DNA of 64,000 nt from JBDHWG01 sp046328525 (GTDB taxonomy: Bacteria; Chloroflexota; Anaerolineae; Epilineales; JAHCIE01): contig JAXLWK010000003.1 in the NCBI GenBank assembly GCA_046328525.1, forward strand, positions 1,116,001 through 1,180,000, given 5' to 3'. The first letter of the stretch is position 1. Each line of letters opens with the position of its first letter. Made by a program: the position numbers and the translations under genes. The notes beneath the pieces were generated by a model, which saw only the letters and a list, made by a program, of their open reading frames with translations, was not told the DNA's origin and did no database searches. Shown piece after piece: positions 34,217-42,878 of the stretch.

Positions 34217-34918
34217 TCAGGCGTCGTCCGGATCGCGCAGGCGGTAGCCCACGCCCGGCTCGGTGATGATGTAACGCGGCTGCGCGGGGTTCGCTTCGAG
34301 CTTCTGGCGCAGCTGGCCGATGTGGACGCGCAGATAGTGCGTCTCGTGCTCATACCCTGGCCCCCACACCTGGCGCAGGAGCTGCTGGTGCGTCATGACC
34401 TTGCCCGCGTGAATGACGAGCGTCCGCAGGATGTCGTATTCCTTGGGCGCGAGGCGCACTTCACGCCCATCCAACGTCACGAGACGGCGCGCCAGGTCAA
34501 CGGTCAGACCGCCGTTGTGATAGACCGGCTGGTCCGTCTCCACGCGGAGGCGGTGGCGGAGCGTTGCGCGGACGCGGGCGAGCAGTTCGCCCACGCTGAA
34601 CGGCTTGGTCACGTAGTCGTCGGCGCCGTAGTCGAGCGCCTGGATTTTGTCATTCTCGCGGTCCCGCACGGATAGCACGATGATCGGCACGTTCGACCAC
34701 TCCCGAATCCGCCGAATCACGTCCAGGCCGTCCACGTCCGGCAGCCCCAGATCAAGGATGAGAATATCCGGGCGGTCGGTCGCCGTCTTGGTGATCGCCT
34801 CCTCACCCCGCGCCGCTTCGGCCACCTGGTAGTGGTAGGCGCCCAGACTCGTGCGCAAGAGCCGCCGAATCTGCGGCTCGTCGTCCACCACCAGCACGCG
34901 CACCGGCTGCTCACTCAC
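34217..34918 (-). CDS. kdpE: KdpE response regulator
   Basis: 233 aa, OmpR/PhoB family. The receiver domain has RVLVVDDEPQIRRLL with the acidic pocket, DILILDLGLPDVDGLDV with the phospho-acceptor Asp, and the Lys in VTKPFSVGELLARV. The C-terminal winged helix includes LRVHIGQLRQKLEANPAQPR and ends in EPGVGYRLRDPD. It activates the kdp structural genes in response to KdpD. I chose GTG at 34918, which overlaps the kdpD stop by 8 bp and has CAGGAG 7 nt upstream, matching the family length; the longer open frame to 35113 is an artefact inside kdpD. Confidence 0.93.
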   Translation of the reverse strand: MSEQPVRVLVVDDEPQIRRLLRTSLGAYHYQVAEAARGEEAITKTATDRPDILILDLGLPDVDGLDVIRRIREWSNVPIIVLSVRDRENDKIQALDYGADDYVTKPFSVGELLARVRATLRHRLRVETDQPVYHNGGLTVDLARRLVTLDGREVRLAPKEYDILRTLVIHAGKVMTHQQLLRQVWGPGYEHETHYLRVHIGQLRQKLEANPAQPRYIITEPGVGYRLRDPDDA

Positions 34919-37598
34919 GCTCAAGCTCCTGTTGCATGGCCGGCGGGCCGCCATTAATGGGCAGGGTGACGCGGAAAAGCGCGCCGCCCGCCGGGCGGTT
35001 GCCGGCCTCGATGCCTCCCCCGTGGGCTTCGACGATCCCCTGGCAGATGGACAGGCCCAGCCCGGTGCCAGCGCCCCGACGGTCGCCACCCTGCACGCGG
35101 TGGAACTTGTCAAAGATCCTGGTCAGGTCCTCCGGCGGGATGCCCGGCCCCTCGTCCATCACCTCCACCTGCACGGCTTTCCCGCTCTGCCGCGCGGCAA
35201 GATGGATTGTGGTGCCGGGTGGCGAGAACTTCGCAGCATTGTCCAGCAGATTGACCAGCACCTGCTCCATCAGCACGAAATCCAAGTGCAGCATCGGCAG
35301 ATTGGGGGCCACGTCCACGTCAATGCGGTGGCTCGCCAGCGAGGATGCCTCGCGCCCTAGCGCCGCGCCTACCACATCGGCGATCTCCACCCAGTCACGA
35401 TTCAGCTCCAGCGCCCCCGACTCCAGCCGCGTCATGTCGAGCAGATTGCCGACGAAGCGGTTGAGCCGCGCCGCCTCCTCCTGGATCGTCTCCAGCAGGT
35501 CGCGCCGCTCCGCCGCTGTGTACTCGGCATCGCCGTCCATCAGTGCCTCCGTCGCGCCGCTGATGGCGGCCAGGGGCGTGCGCAGGTCGTGGGAAATGGA
35601 GGACAGCATCGCGGCGCGCAGACGTTCCGTCTCGGTCAGGACGCGCGCCTGCTCCATCTCGGCCGCGAGCTGAGCGCGCTCGATGGCGACGGCTCCCTGG
35701 TTCGCCATGGCCACCAGCAACCGCCGCTGATCGGGGGCGATGGTTCGGCCTTTCTCGACGCGCAAGCCCAGGACGCCGACTGTGGACTGGCCGGCCAGCA
35801 TGGGGAGGAAGAGCCAGTCAACGCCCGGCAGCGTATCCGTGCCGCTGCCCGTCGGCTCCGAGTGCTGCCAGGTCCACGTGGCCGCCGCCCGCGCCTGGTC
35901 GCTCACCGGGGCATCGGCGGGCTGCACGGCGGTCAGGGCGAGACTCGTACCCGAAGGCAGGAAGACTGCCACATCCATGCCTTGAGACTCGTACAGGTCC
36001 CTGGCAATGGCGCTGATGACCCCTTCCAGACCGGCCGATGCCGCCATCTCGCGGCTGAACTCGTACAGCATGTTCGTGCGCGCCTCGCGCCACCGCGCCG
36101 CCCGCGCCTGATCCCTGACACGCCCCGCGAGATTGCTGGTCAGGACGGCCACAATCAGCAGCATCACCAGGGCGAACACATCCTGGGGGCTGGCGACGGT
36201 GAAAGTCATCAGCGGCTCGACGAAGAAGAAGTCGTAGACGAGAATGCTCAAGATCGAGGCGAAGATAGACGGCCCTAACCCCCACATCGTGGCGCTGAGG
36301 AGGACGGCCGCCAGGAAGATCATGGACAGGTTGGGCAGCGTCAGAACGTCGTCCAGGACGCGCGCCACCAGGGCGGCGACGACCACTGCGAGCGTACTCA
36401 TCACGTAGCCGTCGAGCTGGCGCGGCGACGGACGGGTCGGCGCGGCGGCGCGCTTGTCCTGGTCAGTGATGACGTAGACATCTATGCTGCCGCTGAGGCG
36501 AATCAGGTCATTAACGATGGAGCCGGCGAACACCTCCCGCCAGCGAGAGCGGTCGGACTTGCCGATCATGACTTCGGTCACATTCCGCGACCGGGCGTAG
36601 CGCACCAGGTCTTGCGCCACGTTGTCGCCGGGGATCGTCACCGCTTCGCCGCCGAGTTGCTCGGCCAGGCGCAGCGTCTGCGCGATGCGGTCCCGCTCGA
36701 CATCCGAGCGGCGGTAGTGGGCGGGCGTCTCGACGTAGACGGCCAGCCACTCGGCGTGGCGGCGGTCGGCGCGAATCTTGGCGGAGCGCACCAGCCGCTC
36801 GGAGCCTGGCCCGGCGCCGATGCACGCCATGATGCGGTCCTGCGTCGGCCACGGCCCGGGGATGGCGTGGGCGTGCATGTACGTCCGCATCTGATCGTCC
36901 ACACGCTGCGCCGTCCGACGCAGGGACAGCTCGCGCAGGGCCGTCAGGTTGCCAGGGCGGAAGTAATTGCGGATCGCCTTCTCAGCCTGCTCCGGGACGT
37001 AGACCTTGCCTTCGCGCAGGCGCTGGAGCAGCTCGTCGGGCGTGAGGTCAATCAGCTCGATTTCGTCGGCGCGGTCGAGGATGCGGTCGGGGATACGCTC
37101 GGCAACGCGAATGCCTGTGATTTGCGCGACGACGTCGTTGAGGCTTTCGAGGTGCTGGATGTTGACGGTGGTATAGACATCAATACCGGCGGCGAGGATT
37201 TCTTCGACATCCTGGTAGCGCTTCGGGTGGCGGCTGCCCGGCACATTGGTGTGCGCCAGCTCGTCCACGAGAACCAGTTTCGGACGCCGGGCGAGAATGG
37301 CGTCCAGGTCCATCTCACTCAGCGTGTGCCCCTTGTACTCGACGCGGTGGCGCGGAATGACCTCCAACCCCTCGAGCAGCGCCTCGGTCTCCTGGCGGCC
37401 GTGGGTCTCGACGACACCGATGAGGACGTCAATCCCCTCGCGCCGCCGCACCTGCGCCGACTCGAGCATGGCGTAGGTCTTGCCGACGCCGGGCGCCGCG
37501 CCCAGGAATATCTTGAGCCGCCCGCGCTGCTCTTGTCGCGCCATGCTCAACAGCGCGTCGGGAGAGGGTCGCCGGTCGGCGCCGTCACGTTCAGTCAT
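34911..37598 (-). CDS. kdpD: KdpD osmosensitive K+ channel sensor kinase
   Basis: 895 aa, same length as E. coli KdpD. The N-terminal KdpD domain has Walker A LGAAPGVGKTYAMLES and the LVDELAHTNVPGSRHPKRYQ signature. A universal-stress-like domain follows, then four clustered TM helices (about 400-500), a GAF-like domain, and the kinase core with H-box SSISHDLRTPLAAISG. The ATP site has LDNAAKFSPPGTT, DEGPGIPPEDLTRIFDKFH and GTGLGLSICQGIVEAHGG. It senses low K+ or turgor and phosphorylates KdpE. ATG at 37598 is chosen over the GTG at 37616, which overlaps the GGAG site. It lies 106 bp after kdpC, behind a hairpin. Confidence 0.93.
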   Translation of the reverse strand: MTERDGADRRPSPDALLSMARQEQRGRLKIFLGAAPGVGKTYAMLESAQVRRREGIDVLIGVVETHGRQETEALLEGLEVIPRHRVEYKGHTLSEMDLDAILARRPKLVLVDELAHTNVPGSRHPKRYQDVEEILAAGIDVYTTVNIQHLESLNDVVAQITGIRVAERIPDRILDRADEIELIDLTPDELLQRLREGKVYVPEQAEKAIRNYFRPGNLTALRELSLRRTAQRVDDQMRTYMHAHAIPGPWPTQDRIMACIGAGPGSERLVRSAKIRADRRHAEWLAVYVETPAHYRRSDVERDRIAQTLRLAEQLGGEAVTIPGDNVAQDLVRYARSRNVTEVMIGKSDRSRWREVFAGSIVNDLIRLSGSIDVYVITDQDKRAAAPTRPSPRQLDGYVMSTLAVVVAALVARVLDDVLTLPNLSMIFLAAVLLSATMWGLGPSIFASILSILVYDFFFVEPLMTFTVASPQDVFALVMLLIVAVLTSNLAGRVRDQARAARWREARTNMLYEFSREMAASAGLEGVISAIARDLYESQGMDVAVFLPSGTSLALTAVQPADAPVSDQARAAATWTWQHSEPTGSGTDTLPGVDWLFLPMLAGQSTVGVLGLRVEKGRTIAPDQRRLLVAMANQGAVAIERAQLAAEMEQARVLTETERLRAAMLSSISHDLRTPLAAISGATEALMDGDAEYTAAERRDLLETIQEEAARLNRFVGNLLDMTRLESGALELNRDWVEIADVVGAALGREASSLASHRIDVDVAPNLPMLHLDFVLMEQVLVNLLDNAAKFSPPGTTIHLAARQSGKAVQVEVMDEGPGIPPEDLTRIFDKFHRVQGGDRRGAGTGLGLSICQGIVEAHGGGIEAGNRPAGGALFRVTLPINGGPPAMQQELERE

Positions 37599-37621
37599 GG
37601 GGCAGTCACTCCTCACTACAT

Positions 37622-37648
37622 ATTATACGCCCCTACAACGGCGTACAA
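37622..37648 (-). promoter_or_regulatory. Candidate internal promoter for kdpDE
   Basis: Minus-strand TATAAT at 37627-37622 with TTGTAC at 37648-37643 (15-bp spacer). The words GTTGTA occur twice, 10 bp apart, around the -35. It would let kdpDE be made without kdpFABC induction. Confidence 0.35.
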
Positions 37649-37649
37649 C

Positions 37650-37684
37650 CGCTCCCGACGGGAGTCTCAGGTCCGTCGGGAGCG
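37650..37684 (-). terminator. Perfect 12-bp hairpin between kdpC and kdpD
   Basis: CGCTCCCGACGG (37650-37661) and CCGTCGGGAGCG (37673-37684) around an 11-nt loop, 20 nt after the kdpC stop. No T-run follows; it could attenuate read-through or protect the kdpFABC mRNA end. Confidence 0.5.
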
Positions 37685-37704
37685 ACACGCGCGAGAACAC
37701 AGCG

Positions 37705-38271
37705 CTACTTCAGCGCGTCAAGCGCCAGGTTCAACCGCAGCACGTTCACACGCGGCTCGCCGAGGAAGCCCAGCTGCGGGCCTTGCGTCTGCTGTCGGAC
37801 CAGCGCGAGGACGGCGTCCTGCGACAGGCCGCGCGCCTGGGCCACGCGCGGCGACTGGAACTCGGCCGCGGCCGGTGTGATGTCCGGGTCCAGTCCGCTG
37901 GCGGATGTGGTCACCAGGTCCACCGGCGCGGGCACATTCGGGTTCTCGGCCTTCAGCTCGTTGGTCGCGGTGATCACGCGGTCAATGAGCGCCTGGTTGG
38001 TCGGGCCGAGATTCGACCCGCCGGATGCCGAAGCGTCGTAGCCATCCTGGCCCGCCGCCGACGGGCGCGAATGGAAATACTTCGGGTCCGAGAAGTTCTG
38101 CCCGATCAACTCCGAGCCGATGACGCCGTTCCCGTGCTTGACCAGGCTGCCGTTCGCCTGGTAGGGGAACACGACCTGCGCGATGCCTGTGATTACCAGG
38201 GGATACAGCAGGCCGGTGAGAATTGTCAGTAACAGAACCGCCACGACGGCGGGCCGCAGTTGAGCCAGCAT
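37705..38271 (-). CDS. kdpC: KdpC potassium-transporting ATPase subunit C
   Basis: 188 aa, usual KdpC length. A single N-terminal TM helix (VVAVLLLTILTGLLYPLVIT) is followed by a periplasmic domain with the family hallmarks QANGSLV, GSELIGQNFSDPKYFHSRPS and SNLGPTNQALIDRV, and the tail TQGPQLGFLGEPRVNVLRLN. KdpC stabilises the KdpA-KdpB complex and promotes ATP binding. ATG at 38271 lies 1 nt after the stop of the 95-aa ORF (TGA-G-ATG), showing translational coupling. Confidence 0.95.
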   Translation of the reverse strand: MLAQLRPAVVAVLLLTILTGLLYPLVITGIAQVVFPYQANGSLVKHGNGVIGSELIGQNFSDPKYFHSRPSAAGQDGYDASASGGSNLGPTNQALIDRVITATNELKAENPNVPAPVDLVTTSASGLDPDITPAAAEFQSPRVAQARGLSQDAVLALVRQQTQGPQLGFLGEPRVNVLRLNLALDALK

Positions 38272-38272
38272 C

Positions 38273-38560
38273 TCATTCTTCTCCCATCTCTTCAGTGTCC
38301 GAGTCGTCCCACAGACCTGCCACAATCGCGTTGATCTCCGCGACGGGATCCTTCACAATCGCCCGCGACACGACCTTAGGACCCCGGAGGCCGGGCGGCA
38401 GCCACCGAACGACGCGCCAGCCAAGCCAGCCGGCCACCCCGATCTCCACCAGGTGACGCGCGCTGGCGATGGGACACATGAAGGCCGCGCCCAACACCAG
38501 CCCGATCCAGGCCAGTTCCCCCAGCGCATCCAGCCAGCGTTCCACCCTCTTGCCGCGCAT
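38273..38560 (-). CDS. Small membrane protein inserted between kdpB and kdpC
   Basis: 95 aa. The N-terminus is basic and amphipathic (MRGKRVERWLDALGELAW), with one or two hydrophobic segments (LAWIGLVLGAAFMCP, VEIGVAGWLGWRVVRWLPP). The tail is acidic (LWDDSDTEEMGEE). AGGGAGG precedes the ATG at 38560. It starts 10 bp after kdpB and is coupled to kdpC by a TGA-G-ATG junction, so it is an expressed member of the operon. I do not recognise a family; standard kdp operons go directly from kdpB to kdpC. It might be an accessory subunit or regulator of the pump. Confidence 0.7.
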   Translation of the reverse strand: MRGKRVERWLDALGELAWIGLVLGAAFMCPIASARHLVEIGVAGWLGWRVVRWLPPGLRGPKVVSRAIVKDPVAEINAIVAGLWDDSDTEEMGEE

Positions 38561-38570
38561 GCTCGCCTCC

Positions 38571-40628
38571 CTACGCCAGGTGCAGGGCGTTGACGATCAC
38601 GTCAATAATCTTGATGCCAATGAACGGAACGATGATGCCGCCGAGGCCGTAGATCAGCAGGTTCTGCCGCAGGAGCGCTGCCGCGCCGATGGGCTTGTAC
38701 GTCACACCGCGCAGGGCGAGCGGGATCAGGGCGATGATGATCAAGGCGTTGAAGATGATCGCCGATAGAATGGCGCTCTGGGGCGAGCCAAGGCGCATGA
38801 CGTTCAGGGCCTGCAATTCGGCGTACGTCGTCGCAAACATGGCCGGAATGATGGCAAAGTATTTGGCGACGTCGTTGGCGATGCTGAACGTCGTGAGCGC
38901 GCCGCGCGTCATGAGCATCTGCTTGCCGATGGCGACAATCTCGATGAGCTTCGTCGGGTTCGAGTCGAGGTCGACCATGTTGCCCGCCTCCTTCGCCGCC
39001 GACGTGCCCGTGTTCATGGCGACGCCCACGTCCGCCTGGGCCAGGGCCGGCGCGTCGTTCGTGCCGTCGCCGGTCATGGCGACCAGCCGCCCCTTCGCCT
39101 GCTCGTCGCGGATGAGCTTCAGCTTGTCCTCCGGCGTCGCCTGGGCCAGGAAGTCGTCCACGCCCGCCTCTGCCGCGATGGCCGCCGCCGTCAGCGGGTT
39201 GTCGCCGGTGATCATGACGGTGCGGATGCCCATGCGGCGCAGCTCCAGGAAACGCTCCTTCATGCCGCCCTTGACGATGTCCTTGAGGTAGATGACGCCC
39301 AGGATGCGGTCGTCCTTCGCCACGACCAGCGGCGTGCCGCCCACCCGGGCGATGCTCTCGACGGTCTCCTTCAGCTCGGCCGGGGCAACATAGCCGTTGC
39401 CCCGCTTCTGGGCCACATAGGTCAGGACGGCGTCGGTAGCGCCCTTGCGAATCTCGTTGCCGTTGAGGTTGACGCCGCTCATGCGGGTCTGGGCGCTGAA
39501 CGGGATGAAGTGAGCGTGGTGCGCCGCCACCTCCCGCCCGCGCAGACCGTACTTGTCCTTGGCGAGGACCACGATGGAGCGGCCTTCGGGCGTTTCGTCG
39601 CTCAGCGAGGCAAGCTGCGCCGCGTCCGCCAGCTCACCCTCGGACACGCCGGGCATCGGGATGAACTCGGTCGCCATGCGGTTGCCGAGGGTGATGGTGC
39701 CGGTCTTGTCGAGCAGCAGCGTGTCCACGTCGCCGGCCGCCTCCACCGAGCGGCCCGACATCGCCAGGACGTTGTACTGGATCAGGCGGTCCATCCCAGC
39801 AATGCCGATGGCCGACAGCAGGCCGCCGATGGTCGTCGGGATCAGGGTGACGAGCAGCGCAATCAGCACCGTGATCGTCACCGCGCCGCCGGCGTACATG
39901 GAGAAGGGCAGCACCGTCGCCGTCGCCAATAGGAAGATGATCGTGAGGCCGACGAGCAAGATGCTTAGCGCGATCTCGTTGGGCGTCTTCTGCCGCTGCG
40001 CTCCCTCCACCAGGGCAATCATGCGGTCAATGAACGTCTCGCCCGGATTGGAGGTGATCTGCACCTTGATCCAGTCCGAGAGGACGCGCGTCCCGCCGGT
40101 CACGGCCGACCGATCGCCGCCGCTCTCGCGGATGACCGGCGCCGACTCGCCTGTGATCGCCGACTCGTCCACCGACGCCACGCCCTCCATCACGTCGCCG
40201 TCGCCCGGAATGACGTCGCCCGCTTCGATGAGGACGAGGTCGCCCTTGCGCAGATCCGGCGCCGGGACGGTATCGAAGCCGAAGCTGTCGAGACTCCGCA
40301 GCCGCTTCGCAATCGTGTGCGTCTTGGTCTTGCGCAGGCTGTCGGCCTGGGCCTTCCCGCGTCCCTCGGCCATCGCCTCGGCGATGTTGGCGAACAGAAC
40401 GGTGAACCACAGCCAGAGGGCAATCTGGAAGATGAACCACGGGTTCTGCCCACTGGGGCGAACAAGCTCCTCGATCCAGAGCGCCGTCGTGACCGCCGCC
40501 ACGATCTCGACGACGAACATGACGGGATTCCTGGCCTGGACACCCGGGTTGAGCTTGATGAACGCGTCCTTGACGGCGCCGCGTACGATAGAAGGCTCAA
40601 GAAGCGATAGCTTGATTCGCTCAGACAT
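38571..40628 (-). CDS. kdpB: KdpB potassium-transporting P-type ATPase
   Basis: 685 aa. Phosphorylation motif LLLDKTGTITLGNR, with the acceptor at Asp307, the same number as in E. coli KdpB. The actuator-domain TGES motif is in ITGESAPVIRES and the hinge in MTGDGTNDAPALAQADVG. Seven TM helices fit the P1A-type class. It hydrolyses ATP to drive K+ uptake through KdpA. ATG at 40628 lies 20 bp after kdpA. Confidence 0.97.
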   Translation of the reverse strand: MSERIKLSLLEPSIVRGAVKDAFIKLNPGVQARNPVMFVVEIVAAVTTALWIEELVRPSGQNPWFIFQIALWLWFTVLFANIAEAMAEGRGKAQADSLRKTKTHTIAKRLRSLDSFGFDTVPAPDLRKGDLVLIEAGDVIPGDGDVMEGVASVDESAITGESAPVIRESGGDRSAVTGGTRVLSDWIKVQITSNPGETFIDRMIALVEGAQRQKTPNEIALSILLVGLTIIFLLATATVLPFSMYAGGAVTITVLIALLVTLIPTTIGGLLSAIGIAGMDRLIQYNVLAMSGRSVEAAGDVDTLLLDKTGTITLGNRMATEFIPMPGVSEGELADAAQLASLSDETPEGRSIVVLAKDKYGLRGREVAAHHAHFIPFSAQTRMSGVNLNGNEIRKGATDAVLTYVAQKRGNGYVAPAELKETVESIARVGGTPLVVAKDDRILGVIYLKDIVKGGMKERFLELRRMGIRTVMITGDNPLTAAAIAAEAGVDDFLAQATPEDKLKLIRDEQAKGRLVAMTGDGTNDAPALAQADVGVAMNTGTSAAKEAGNMVDLDSNPTKLIEIVAIGKQMLMTRGALTTFSIANDVAKYFAIIPAMFATTYAELQALNVMRLGSPQSAILSAIIFNALIIIALIPLALRGVTYKPIGAAALLRQNLLIYGLGGIIVPFIGIKIIDVIVNALHLA

Positions 40629-40648
40629 GGCTTACTCCACTCAGGTCA

Positions 40649-42379
40649 TCAAGAGGCGAACGTGCGGCTGGCGACGAGCATGAGATGCTCGACGATTGGC
40701 CCCAGGGATAGCGCCGGGAAGAAGGTCAGGCCGCCGACAATCAGGATGACGCCAACGAGCAGGCCGACGAACAAGGCCCCGGTGGTCGGGAATGTGCCAG
40801 CCGTCGCCACGGTCAGTTTCTTGCGCGCCAGCGAGCCGGCGATGGCGAGGGTGGGGATGATCATCCAGAAGCGGCCTGCGAGCATCGCCGCCGCCAGCGT
40901 CAGGTTGTAGAACAGCGTGTTGGCGCTCAGGCCCGCGAAGGCGCTGCCGTTGTTGCCGGCCGCCGAGGTAAAGGCGTACAGCATCTCGCTGAAGCCGTGC
41001 GGCCCGGGGTTGGCAGTGCCCTGCGTTCCCCACACCGTGGCGCTGGCAAGGCCGGTGAATACGAGGATGAACAGCGGCGAGACCAGGATCGCCAGCATTG
41101 CCATCTTCATTTCCTTGGACTCGATCTTCTTGCCCAGGTACTCCGGTGTGCGTCCGACCATTAGGCCCGCGACGAACACCGCCAGGATGGCGAAGAGCAG
41201 CATCCCGTACAGGCCCGCGCCCACGCCGCCGACGATGATCTCGCTCAGCATGATGTTCACCATCGGGATCATGCCGCCGAGGGGCATGTAGCTGTCGTGC
41301 ATGCTGTTGACCGCGCCGCACGAAGCGTCGGTGGTCACGACGGCGAACAGGGCGGAGTCGGCGATGCCGAAGCGCACCTCCTTGCCCTCCATGTTGCCGC
41401 CGGCCTGGAGCGCTGTCGGCGCCTGGTTGACCGCCGTCGGGAAGAGCGGGTTGCCGCCCGCCTCCGCCGCATAGGCGACGGCGACGCCCATGAAGAACAG
41501 GACGGCCATCGCCGCGTACAGCGCCCAGCCCTGCCGCGTGTTCCCCACCATCTTGCCGAGGGTGTACGTGAGGCCCGCGCCGAGGGCGAAGATCGCCAGG
41601 ATCTGTAGCATGTTCGTCAGCGGCGTCGGGTTCTCGAAGGGATGCGCCGAGTTGGCGTTGAAGAAGCCGCCGCCGTTCGTGCCGAGCATCTTGATGGCCT
41701 CTTGCGAGGCCACCGGCCCCTGCGCGATGGTCTGCGTCGCGCCTTCGAGCGTCGTCGCGGCGGTGTAGTCGCTCAGGTTCTGCGGCACGCCCTGCCAGAC
41801 GAAGACGAGCGCCAGAACGATGCTGATGGGCAACAGGATGTAGAGCGTCGCGCGCACCAGGTCGGCCCAGAAGTTGCCGACCGTCTGCGTCGAGTGGCGG
41901 GCGAAGCCGCGGATCAGCGCGATCGCCAGAGCGATGCCCGTCGCCGCCGAGATGAAGTTGTGCACCGTGAGGCCGGCCATCTGCGTGAAGTAGCTCATGG
42001 TCGTCTCGGGCACGTAGCTCTGCCAGTTGGTGTTGGTCGTGAAGCTGACCGCCGTGTTAAAGGCCAGGTCCGGCGCCACGGCGTCCACGCCCTGGGGGTT
42101 CAGCGGCAACACGGGCTGGAGCCGCTGAAGCAGGTACAGCAGGAGCAGACCCACCACATTGAACAGGAGCATGGCGACGGTGTACGTCGTCCAGTGCTGC
42201 TCCTGCGCCGGGTTGACCCCGCAGGCAGCATAGATAACCCGCTCGACGGGGGCCAGCACCGGCGACAGAAACGTGCGTTCGCCGTTGAACACCTTCGCCA
42301 TGTACGCGCCCAGCGGCTTGACGAGCGCGGTCACGAGCGCGAAGAACACCAGAATCTGTAGTATCCCTAGAAAGGTCAT
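40649..42379 (-). CDS. kdpA: KdpA potassium-transporting ATPase subunit A
   Basis: 576 aa, a little longer than E. coli KdpA (557). About ten TM helices with four pore-loop repeats. Visible K+-filter regions are NTAVSFTTNTNWQSYVPE, LGTNGGGFFNANSAHPFENP, TTDASCGAVNSMHDSYMPLG and AFTSAAGNNGSAFAGL. It forms the K+-selective entry path. The start ATG at 42379 follows GAGGTGAGG. kdpF ends 11 bp upstream. Confidence 0.97.
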   Translation of the reverse strand: MTFLGILQILVFFALVTALVKPLGAYMAKVFNGERTFLSPVLAPVERVIYAACGVNPAQEQHWTTYTVAMLLFNVVGLLLLYLLQRLQPVLPLNPQGVDAVAPDLAFNTAVSFTTNTNWQSYVPETTMSYFTQMAGLTVHNFISAATGIALAIALIRGFARHSTQTVGNFWADLVRATLYILLPISIVLALVFVWQGVPQNLSDYTAATTLEGATQTIAQGPVASQEAIKMLGTNGGGFFNANSAHPFENPTPLTNMLQILAIFALGAGLTYTLGKMVGNTRQGWALYAAMAVLFFMGVAVAYAAEAGGNPLFPTAVNQAPTALQAGGNMEGKEVRFGIADSALFAVVTTDASCGAVNSMHDSYMPLGGMIPMVNIMLSEIIVGGVGAGLYGMLLFAILAVFVAGLMVGRTPEYLGKKIESKEMKMAMLAILVSPLFILVFTGLASATVWGTQGTANPGPHGFSEMLYAFTSAAGNNGSAFAGLSANTLFYNLTLAAAMLAGRFWMIIPTLAIAGSLARKKLTVATAGTFPTTGALFVGLLVGVILIVGGLTFFPALSLGPIVEHLMLVASRTFAS

Positions 42380-42390
42380 AGCGCCTCACC

Positions 42391-42480
42391 TCAGAACTTC
42401 TCAGGATAGAGAAGGGCATAGACGAGGTAGATCATCAAGCCGAGCGTCACGACGGCGGCCAGGATGTAATCGAACTCCAT
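42391..42480 (-). CDS. kdpF: KdpF small subunit
   Basis: 29 aa: one TM helix (YILAAVVTLGLMIYLVYALL) followed by YPEKF, the characteristic KdpF ending. In E. coli KdpF stabilises the KdpABC complex. ATG at 42480 is preceded by GGAGGGAG at good distance. It lies just before kdpA, as expected. Confidence 0.92.
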   Translation of the reverse strand: MEFDYILAAVVTLGLMIYLVYALLYPEKF

Positions 42481-42492
42481 GCGACTCCCTCC

Positions 42493-42576
42493 TCACACGC
42501 GCTCGCAGCCGAGCACATACAGGATGCTCGCCGCAAAGAACACCAGACTCAGGGCCACAAACACTACATCTGCCAT
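42493..42576 (-). CDS. 27-aa kdp-associated membrane peptide
   Basis: MADVVFVALSLVFFAASILY followed by VLGCERV. It is a single TM helix ending in a short Gly-Cys-Glu-Arg tail. ATG at 42576 follows GGGAGG at 5 nt, and the stop is 12 nt before the kdpF start. Similar tiny ORFs with a GC(D/E)R-type end precede kdpF in several high-GC kdp operons, from general knowledge. Role unknown; it could be a second small stabilising subunit. Confidence 0.75.
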   Translation of the reverse strand: MADVVFVALSLVFFAASILYVLGCERV

Positions 42577-42763
42577 ACCTGCCTCCCGCAACTGTTGATG
42601 TCGGTCTTTCTCCACCGCAGTGTACGGCAAAGCCCGGCAAGTCGGCATCAAGGGCGGCGGCGGCGGTATCAAGGAAATATCAACTCCGCCGGCGCTGAAC
42701 TGGAGCCGGCACGGTGGCGCAGAGCTTGCTGACGGATCCGGTGTTTTGGCTGCGCCCCGAAAT

Positions 42764-42776
42764 CGTTTGCCAAACG
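42764..42776. promoter_or_regulatory. Palindrome CGTTTG-C-CAAACG
   Basis: A perfect 13-bp palindrome 14 bp upstream of the -35 of the DUF2277-ECF42 promoter, facing the kdp genes on the other side. It is a candidate operator for a dimeric regulator. Confidence 0.4.
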
Positions 42777-42790
42777 TAGGGCCAAACCCA

Positions 42791-42819
42791 TTGACAGATG
42801 CGAACTCTTGTTCTATAAT
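42791..42819 (+). promoter_or_regulatory. Perfect sigma-70 promoter for the DUF2277-ECF42 genes
   Basis: TTGACA (42791-42796), 17-bp spacer, TATAAT (42814-42819). Both hexamers match the consensus. It lies about 60 bp before the DUF2277 start. Confidence 0.8.
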
Positions 42820-42878
42820 AGAAACCCTCACAATCACAGCCCATGATGGCGAATCTCTGGGGCGGGAGGAGACGCGGA

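Larger units (their letters stand above)
42577..42878. promoter_or_regulatory. Divergent intergenic region between kdp and the DUF2277-ECF42 operon
   Basis: 302 bp. The plus-strand promoter (42791-42819) and a palindrome (42764-42776) are listed separately. On the kdp side I find no good -35/-10 pair (nearest TACACT with a poor -35), which fits a KdpE-dependent promoter. Confidence 0.5.

Noticed and set aside
34919..35113. N-terminal extension of KdpE
   Set aside because: This stretch is the 3' end of kdpD in another frame. The GTG at 34918 has a ribosome site and gives the normal KdpE length.
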